DNA of 64,000 nucleotides from Clostridiales bacterium UBA7568 (GTDB lineage: Bacteria; Bacillota; Clostridia; Oscillospirales; CAG-272). The number at the start of each line of letters is the position of its first letter. The first letter of the stretch is position 1. This document shows positions 59,253-64,000 of the stretch, piece after piece. Below the pieces are notes generated by a model. The model had not been told where the DNA came from, did not search any database, and was given only the letters and a program-made list of their open reading frames with translations. Both the position numbers and the translations under genes were made by a program. The stretch covers positions 439,081-503,080 of the forward strand of contig DLLG01000004.1 of NCBI GenBank assembly GCA_002479075.1, read 5' to 3'.

Positions 59253-59764
59253 CGATACTCGGAATTGACCCGGGGATAGCAACTGTCGGCTACGGGGTCA
59301 TACAATACGAAAACGGCAGATTCCGCACGGTTGCGACCGGCGCGATAGAAACTCCGGCGGGAATTGACGTTGAAAACCGGCTTGAAATTGTATATGACGA
59401 CCTCTGCGAGCTGATAAAGATGTATTCGCCGACGGAAATGTCGATAGAGGAGCTGTTCTTCAATACAAACCAGAAAACGGCGATTGCCGTCGCCGAGGCG
59501 AGAGGGGTTATCCTTCTTGCGGCGAGAAAAAACAACTTAAACATTGCCGAATACACGCCGATACAGGTCAAAATGGCTGTGACGGGCTACGGCAGAGCGG
59601 AGAAGAAGCAGGTGCAGGAGATGGTCAAGATAATCCTCGGACTTCCGAAGATACCAAAGCCGGACGACGCTGCGGACGCGCTCGCACTTGCCATATGTCA
59701 CGCGCATTGCGGCGGCTCGAAGATACAGCAGTTTTATAACGGCAAAAAGAAAAAACTCGTTTGA
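59249..59764 (+). CDS. ruvC: Holliday junction resolvase RuvC
   Basis: A 171-residue endonuclease that cuts Holliday junctions in recombinational repair. ILGIDPGIATVGYG carries Asp7, MSIEELFF Glu67/68, and KPDDAADALALAICHAH Asp140 and Asp143, the four acidic residues of the RuvC active site. GAGGAG precedes the ATG at 59249, four bases inside the end of the previous gene. Followed by ruvA. Confidence 0.97.
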   Translation: MTILGIDPGIATVGYGVIQYENGRFRTVATGAIETPAGIDVENRLEIVYDDLCELIKMYSPTEMSIEELFFNTNQKTAIAVAEARGVILLAARKNNLNIAEYTPIQVKMAVTGYGRAEKKQVQEMVKIILGLPKIPKPDDAADALALAICHAHCGGSKIQQFYNGKKKKLV

Positions 59765-59779
59765 AAAAGGGGATAGATT

Positions 59780-60376
59780 ATGTTTTATTACGTCAAGGGC
59801 GAGCTCGTTATGACCGACCCGCAGAGCGCAGTCGTCGATTGCGGCGGCGTCGGATACAAGCTGACCGTCAGTATGAATACGCTTTCTCATCTGACGCAGA
59901 CGGGAAAAACCGTTTGCCTGTATACGCATTTTTCCGTCAGGGAAGATGCCGTTGAGCTTTTCGGCTTTTACGATACGGAGGAGCTCTCGGCTTTCAGGCT
60001 TCTGATATCCGTTTCCGGCGTCGGGCCGAAGGCGGCGATGGCGATACTTTCGCTCCTTTCGCCTGAGAAATTTGCCGTTGCCGTAAGCTCCGGAGATACA
60101 AAGACGCTTGCAAAGGCGCAGGGAATCGGGGCAAAGACGGCGGCGAGGATCGTTCTTGAACTCAAGGATAAGGTCAGCGCGGCGGTGACGGCTGACGGAG
60201 GCGAAGAAGACGTCGGCGTGACGGATCTCGGCGGAATAAGAGACGACGCTCTCGAAGCGCTTATGGTGCTCGGGTATCAGCGTCAGGCGGCGCAGAAGGC
60301 GCTTGCCGGTTGCAAGGGCGACACGCTTGAAGAACTTATGCGTGCGGCGCTGAAGAAAATCGGCTCAAAAATGTAA
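59780..60376 (+). CDS. ruvA: Holliday junction branch-migration protein RuvA
   Basis: A 198-residue DNA-binding subunit. Domain I begins MFYYVKGELVMTDPQSAVVD. Two helix-hairpin-helix motifs follow in FRLLISVSGVGPKAAMAILS and LAKAQGIGAKTAARIVLELK. Domain III at the end (DDALEALMVLGYQRQAAQKA) binds RuvB. Length normal. It starts 15 bp after ruvC. Confidence 0.97.
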   Translation: MFYYVKGELVMTDPQSAVVDCGGVGYKLTVSMNTLSHLTQTGKTVCLYTHFSVREDAVELFGFYDTEELSAFRLLISVSGVGPKAAMAILSLLSPEKFAVAVSSGDTKTLAKAQGIGAKTAARIVLELKDKVSAAVTADGGEEDVGVTDLGGIRDDALEALMVLGYQRQAAQKALAGCKGDTLEELMRAALKKIGSKM

Positions 60377-60394
60377 TTCGGAGGGGATAACAAC

Positions 60395-61480
60395 GTGGCT
60401 ATAAACAAATTCGATATAGGAAATACAGCCGAGGACGATTTCGGGCTCGATACGAGAATAGTCAATGCCGGCTATGCCGACGAGGACGGGGATATTGAGG
60501 TCGGGCTGAGACCGAAAACTCTTGAAGATTATGTCGGTCAGGAGAGGGCAAAGGAAAACCTGAAAATATATATAGAGGCGGCAAAGCAGAGGGGCGAATC
60601 TCTTGACCACGTTCTGCTTTACGGCCCGCCCGGACTCGGCAAGACGACGCTTGCAAACATCATCGCAAACGAGATGGGCGTAAACATAAGAATAACATCC
60701 GGTCCCGCAATCGAAAAGCAGGGCGACCTTGCGGCGCTGCTGACAAACTTAAACGACGGCGACGTGCTTTTTATAGACGAGATACACCGTTTGCCGAGAA
60801 ACGTTGAAGAAATTCTTTATCCCGCTATGGAGGATTACGCTCTCGACTTTATTATCGGCAAAGGGCCTGCGGCGAGAAGCCTGCGTATGGCGCTGAACAG
60901 ATTCACCCTCATCGGCGCAACGACGAGAGCCGGTCAGCTTTCGACCCCTCTCCGCGACCGTTTCGGCGTCCTTCTGCGCCTTGAGCTTTATTCGCACGAG
61001 GAACTGGCGGACATCATCAGAAGAAGCGCGGGGATACTCGGAGTTTCCATATCAGATGACGGCGCAAGAGAGCTTGCAAAGCGATCGAGAGGAACGCCCC
61101 GTATAGCGAACAGACTGCTCCGCCGCGTGCGCGATTTTGCGCAGATAAAGGGTGACGGAACGGTTACAAAGGAAATGACTGATCTCGCGCTGAAAATGCT
61201 TGACATAGACGAGCTGGGCCTTGACAATACGGACAGAAGAATGCTTGAAGCAATCATCAAGTTTTATGACGGCGGCCCCGTCGGGCTTGATACGCTCTCC
61301 GTAACGATAGGCGAGGAAGCGATAACGCTTGAGGACGTTTACGAACCTTATCTGATACAGATCGGTTTTATAAACAGAACGCCGAGGGGAAGATGCGTCA
61401 CAAGGCTCGCATACGAGCACCTTGGAATACCGATGATAAAATCCGTCGGAGCGCAGACAAAACTTGATATTGATGAGTGA
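60395..61480 (+). CDS. ruvB: Holliday junction branch-migration helicase RuvB
   Basis: A 361-residue AAA+ motor. Walker A GPPGLGKTT, Walker B LFIDEIHRLPRNVEE, sensor 1 LIGATTRAGQLSTPLRDRFG, and the winged-helix C-terminus (YLIQIGFINRTPRGRCVTRL) are complete. It begins at GTG (60395) after GGAGGGG. The N-terminal 30 residues before LRPKTLEDYVGQERAKENLK are normal for the family. Confidence 0.97.
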   Translation: MAINKFDIGNTAEDDFGLDTRIVNAGYADEDGDIEVGLRPKTLEDYVGQERAKENLKIYIEAAKQRGESLDHVLLYGPPGLGKTTLANIIANEMGVNIRITSGPAIEKQGDLAALLTNLNDGDVLFIDEIHRLPRNVEEILYPAMEDYALDFIIGKGPAARSLRMALNRFTLIGATTRAGQLSTPLRDRFGVLLRLELYSHEELADIIRRSAGILGVSISDDGARELAKRSRGTPRIANRLLRRVRDFAQIKGDGTVTKEMTDLALKMLDIDELGLDNTDRRMLEAIIKFYDGGPVGLDTLSVTIGEEAITLEDVYEPYLIQIGFINRTPRGRCVTRLAYEHLGIPMIKSVGAQTKLDIDE

Positions 61481-61488
61481 GGAACGTA

Positions 61489-62343
61489 ATGTTTATATCT
61501 GACAAATGGAAAGAATACGAGCTTATCGACGCTTCGGACGGCGAGCGGCTTGAACGCTGGGGAAAATACATCCTCCGTCGCCCCGATCCGCAGATAATCT
61601 GGAAAAATGCGAAAAAGAGCAACCTCTGGAGCAAGGCGGACGCCGTTTACAGCCGGAAAGGCGGCGGCGGGGAATGGACAAAGCGCAACGTTCCGGAGAG
61701 CTGGAACATATCATATGGGGATATGACCTTCAAGGTAAAGCCGATGGGCTTCAAGCATACGGGGCTTTTCCCGGAGCAGGCGGCAAACTGGGACTATTGC
61801 TCAGGTCTTATAAAAAATGCCGGTAGACCGATAAAGGTTCTGAATCTCTTCGCTTATACGGGCGCGGCGACTGTTTCCGCAGCTATGGCCGGAGCGTCCG
61901 TCTGTCACGTTGACGCGGCGAAGGGGATGGTTGCGCAGGCGAAAGAAAATGCGGCGCTCTCCGGTCTTGCGGAAGCTCCGATAAGATATATAGTCGATGA
62001 TTGCAGGAAATTCATCGAGAGGGAAATCCGTCGCGGAAACAGGTATGACGGGATCATTATGGATCCTCCGTCGTATGGCAGAGGACCTTCGGGCGAGGTA
62101 TGGAAGCTGGAGGACTGCATTGACGATTTTATCAGGCTGACGGCAAATCTCCTTTCGGAGGACCCGCTGTTTGTGCTTGTGAATTCTTACACAACCGGGC
62201 TTTCTTCGTCTGCGATAGGTTATATTATGAAACAGGTCTTGCCGGAGGGCGAGCTTGAATGCGGCGAGCTTATGCTTCCCGTCAAAGCCTCCGGCGGACT
62301 TCTTCCTTGCGGTTCGAGCGCAAGATATACATTCAAAAAATAA
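61489..62343 (+). CDS. Class I SAM-dependent methyltransferase (RlmI/YccW-like)
   Basis: A 284-residue cytosolic enzyme of the large-subunit rRNA cytosine methyltransferase-like group. VLNLFAYTGAATVSAAMAGA is SAM motif I, CHVDAAKGMVAQAKENAALS motif II, and GIIMDPPSYGRGPSGEVWKL the DPPSYG motif of YccW-like proteins. The PUA domain of true RlmI is absent, so the target may differ. The ATG at 61489 follows TGAGGA; an in-frame GTG 12 bases earlier is less likely. It follows ruvB closely. Confidence 0.85.
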   Translation: MFISDKWKEYELIDASDGERLERWGKYILRRPDPQIIWKNAKKSNLWSKADAVYSRKGGGGEWTKRNVPESWNISYGDMTFKVKPMGFKHTGLFPEQAANWDYCSGLIKNAGRPIKVLNLFAYTGAATVSAAMAGASVCHVDAAKGMVAQAKENAALSGLAEAPIRYIVDDCRKFIEREIRRGNRYDGIIMDPPSYGRGPSGEVWKLEDCIDDFIRLTANLLSEDPLFVLVNSYTTGLSSSAIGYIMKQVLPEGELECGELMLPVKASGGLLPCGSSARYTFKK

Positions 62344-62361
62344 GTTACTTGGGAAAGAAAA

Positions 62362-63216
62362 ATGGCAGAAACAGTTATCAGAACCGAAAAGCTCGGCTTT
62401 TCATATGAGGAGGACGGGAAGAAAGTCCCTGTCCTGCACGATGTCGATCTTGAAATAGAGCAGGGCAGCTTTACCTGTATTCTTGGACACAACGGCTCTG
62501 GAAAGAGCACGCTTGCAAAGCTGCTCAGCCTTGTGCTTTCTCCGTCGTCGGGGAAGGTTGTGCTTTTCGGAAAAAATACGGACGGAATAACGGAGGACGA
62601 GGCTTATGAGCTTCGTCGCAGAGTCGGAATGGTGTTTCAGAACCCCGATAACCAGCTTGTTGCAACGGTTGTTGAGGAGGATGTCGCATTCGGACCCGAA
62701 AACCTCGGCGTCGAACCGTCCGAAATAAGAAAAAGAGTTGACGATGCGCTTGAACTCGTCGGTATGAGCGAATACAAAAAGCACTCTCCGCACAAGCTCT
62801 CCGGCGGACAGAAGCAGAGAGTCGCAATAGCGGGAATAATCGCACTTGATCCGGACGTCATCATTTTTGACGAATCGACCGCTATGCTCGATCCGATCGG
62901 CAGGGCGGAGGTTATGGAAACGATAAAAAAGCTCGCCGCAAGGGGAACGACGGTCATTCTGATCACTCATTATATGGAGGAAGCCGCCGAAGCGGACAGA
63001 GTTATCGTTCTGGACGACGGTCGCATTACGGCGGACGGCAAGCCGGAGGACGTTTTCTCTATGACGGGTACGATCGAAAAGGCGGGGCTTGAAATCCCGC
63101 AGGTGACAAGGCTCCTGAAAGCCCTTAAAGCAGACGGAATAAAGGTCGATACCCGCGCTTTGACTCCGCAAAGCGCGGCGGAGGCGATAAAATGCGCTTT
63201 GGGAGGCAGAAAATGA
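62362..63216 (+). CDS. ecfA1: ECF transporter ATPase EcfA1
   Basis: A 284-residue ATPase of energy-coupling-factor vitamin importers. Walker A LGHNGSGKST, Q-loop VFQNPDNQLVATVVEEDVAF, signature LSGGQKQRVAIAG, and Walker B VIIFDESTAMLDPIGR, whose ESTAMLDP form is typical of EcfA1. Switch His in LITHYMEEAAEA. Pairs with ecfA2, whose start overlaps its stop. It can serve substrate subunits elsewhere, such as queT. Confidence 0.95.
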   Translation: MAETVIRTEKLGFSYEEDGKKVPVLHDVDLEIEQGSFTCILGHNGSGKSTLAKLLSLVLSPSSGKVVLFGKNTDGITEDEAYELRRRVGMVFQNPDNQLVATVVEEDVAFGPENLGVEPSEIRKRVDDALELVGMSEYKKHSPHKLSGGQKQRVAIAGIIALDPDVIIFDESTAMLDPIGRAEVMETIKKLAARGTTVILITHYMEEAAEADRVIVLDDGRITADGKPEDVFSMTGTIEKAGLEIPQVTRLLKALKADGIKVDTRALTPQSAAEAIKCALGGRK

Positions 63217-64000
63217 CGGCAGCCGAACTTAAAAACGTATCTTATACTTACAGCAAGGGCACGCCGTTTGAATCGGCGGCGGTTACTGACGTTTCAGCCG
63301 TGTTTGAAAGCGGTATGATAACGGGAATAATAGGGCATACGGGATCGGGAAAATCGACGGTTGCCCAGCTGATAAACGGGCTTCTGCCCGTATCCTCGGG
63401 GGAAGTATTCGTCTGCGGGAAGAACATCTGGGAAGAGCCGAAGAAAATGCGGCAGGTACGCTTTACGGCGGGACTTGTGTTCCAGTATCCCGAGTATCAG
63501 CTCTTTGATGAAACAATTTATAAAGATATATCATTCGGACCGAAGAATATGGGACTTTCCGAAAAGGAAATCGACGAAAGAGTCAGAGACGCGGCGCGCG
63601 ATGTCGGTCTTGACGAGGCTCTTCTCGAAAAATCGCCGTTTGAGCTTTCCGGCGGGCAGAAGCGCCGTGCGGCAATCGCCGGCGTACTTGCTATGCGTCC
63701 GAAGGTTCTGATACTCGATGAGCCTGCCGCGGGTCTTGACCCGAGGGGCAGGAGGGAGATTCTCGGCAATATCGCAGCATACAGGGACAAAACCGGTGCG
63801 GCGATAATTATGATAAGCCACAGTATGGAGGACATTGCGGAATACTGCGATAAAATCGTTGTTATGAGCGATTCAAAGGTGCTTCTTTCCGGCACGCCGG
63901 AGGAGGTATTCTCCCATTCGGATGAGCTTATGAAAACGGGGCTGACGGTTCCGCAGGTGACGAAGGTTCTATGCGAGCTGAAGGCGATGGGATATGACGT
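63213..64000 (+). CDS. ecfA2: ECF transporter ATPase EcfA2, cut by window edge
   Basis: 262 codons are visible; the end lies beyond base 64000. Walker A IGHTGSGKST, Q-loop VFQYPEYQLFDETIYKDISF, signature LSGGQKRRAAIAG, Walker B VLILDEPAAGLDPRGR, the form typical of EcfA2. The ATG overlaps the ecfA1 stop (ATGA). An ecfT transmembrane gene is expected next, outside the window. Confidence 0.95.
   Translation, partial: MTAAELKNVSYTYSKGTPFESAAVTDVSAVFESGMITGIIGHTGSGKSTVAQLINGLLPVSSGEVFVCGKNIWEEPKKMRQVRFTAGLVFQYPEYQLFDETIYKDISFGPKNMGLSEKEIDERVRDAARDVGLDEALLEKSPFELSGGQKRRAAIAGVLAMRPKVLILDEPAAGLDPRGRREILGNIAAYRDKTGAAIIMISHSMEDIAEYCDKIVVMSDSKVLLSGTPEEVFSHSDELMKTGLTVPQVTKVLCELKAMGYD

Overview
The window reads as a chromosome segment of a low-to-mid GC Bacillota, most likely a gut-type Clostridia. 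The evidence is strong AGGAGG-type ribosome sites, frequent TTG and GTG starts, promoters with near-consensus -35/-10 boxes 17 bp apart, U-tailed hairpin terminators after most operons, Spo0A-box-like heptamers near 55.4 kb, and a gene set (ECF transporter ATPases, QueT under a preQ1 leader, NrdR, DUF1538 with PII-like partners) typical of that class. No species name can be justified.

Layout. 1-16.6 kb is an accessory island: the N-terminal half of a tyrosine integrase at the left edge, an XRE-TPR regulator, a lone gluzincin-like protein, a decayed gene, then a leftward type I restriction-modification operon. That operon runs AAA-ATPase/PD-(D/E)xK protein, hsdM, hsdS, DUF3800 protein, nuclease-like partner, hsdR, YgjP-type metallopeptidase. 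A small structured RNA with a perfect promoter faces the operon between the DUF3800 pair and hsdR. The island appears to stop at 16583, where a bare tRNA 3' end (resembling tRNA-Pro) sits directly before its terminator, as expected of an attachment-site duplicate. 16.8-22.6 kb holds a kinase-like gene with a shortened P-loop, a second XRE-TPR regulator, and a two-gene TIR-GNAT plus membrane-Rossmann-RyR unit that looks like an immune or stress-signalling system. 22.9-36.1 kb is metabolic and regulatory: an esterase, a MerR-type sensor, a CAT-like acetyltransferase, an organophosphate antiporter, peptide deformylase, queT, pyridoxal kinase, a large glycosidase, and the deoxyribose operon deoC-pdp.

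36.3-42.6 kb is a second accessory zone. It starts with tRNA-Met/Ile2 and tRNA-Trp, then four tRNA-3'-end-like remnants in a row, then small genes driven by duplicated promoter cassettes (DUF6809, broken S41 peptidase, Vat-like acetyltransferase, XRE, GNAT, broken lipoprotein, XRE with membrane anchor). 42.7-54.9 kb carries a CotH-type surface protein, a polar amino-acid ABC transporter, a DUF1538/PII membrane module, and a six-gene leftward operon from nrdR to a zinc-ribbon membrane protein.

55-64 kb is core: SGNH hydrolase, sce7726-type nuclease and dusB in one operon, then rightward a prephenate-dehydratase-like gene, ruvC-ruvA-ruvB, a SAM methyltransferase, and the ECF transporter ATPases ecfA1 and ecfA2, the last cut by the window edge.

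Best candidates for new biology: the TIR-GNAT/RyR membrane pair (19.1-22.6 kb), and the DUF3800 protein, nuclease-like partner and opposing RNA nested inside the hsd operon (8.9-10.2 kb). All domain names were assigned by reading translated sequence, without database searches.
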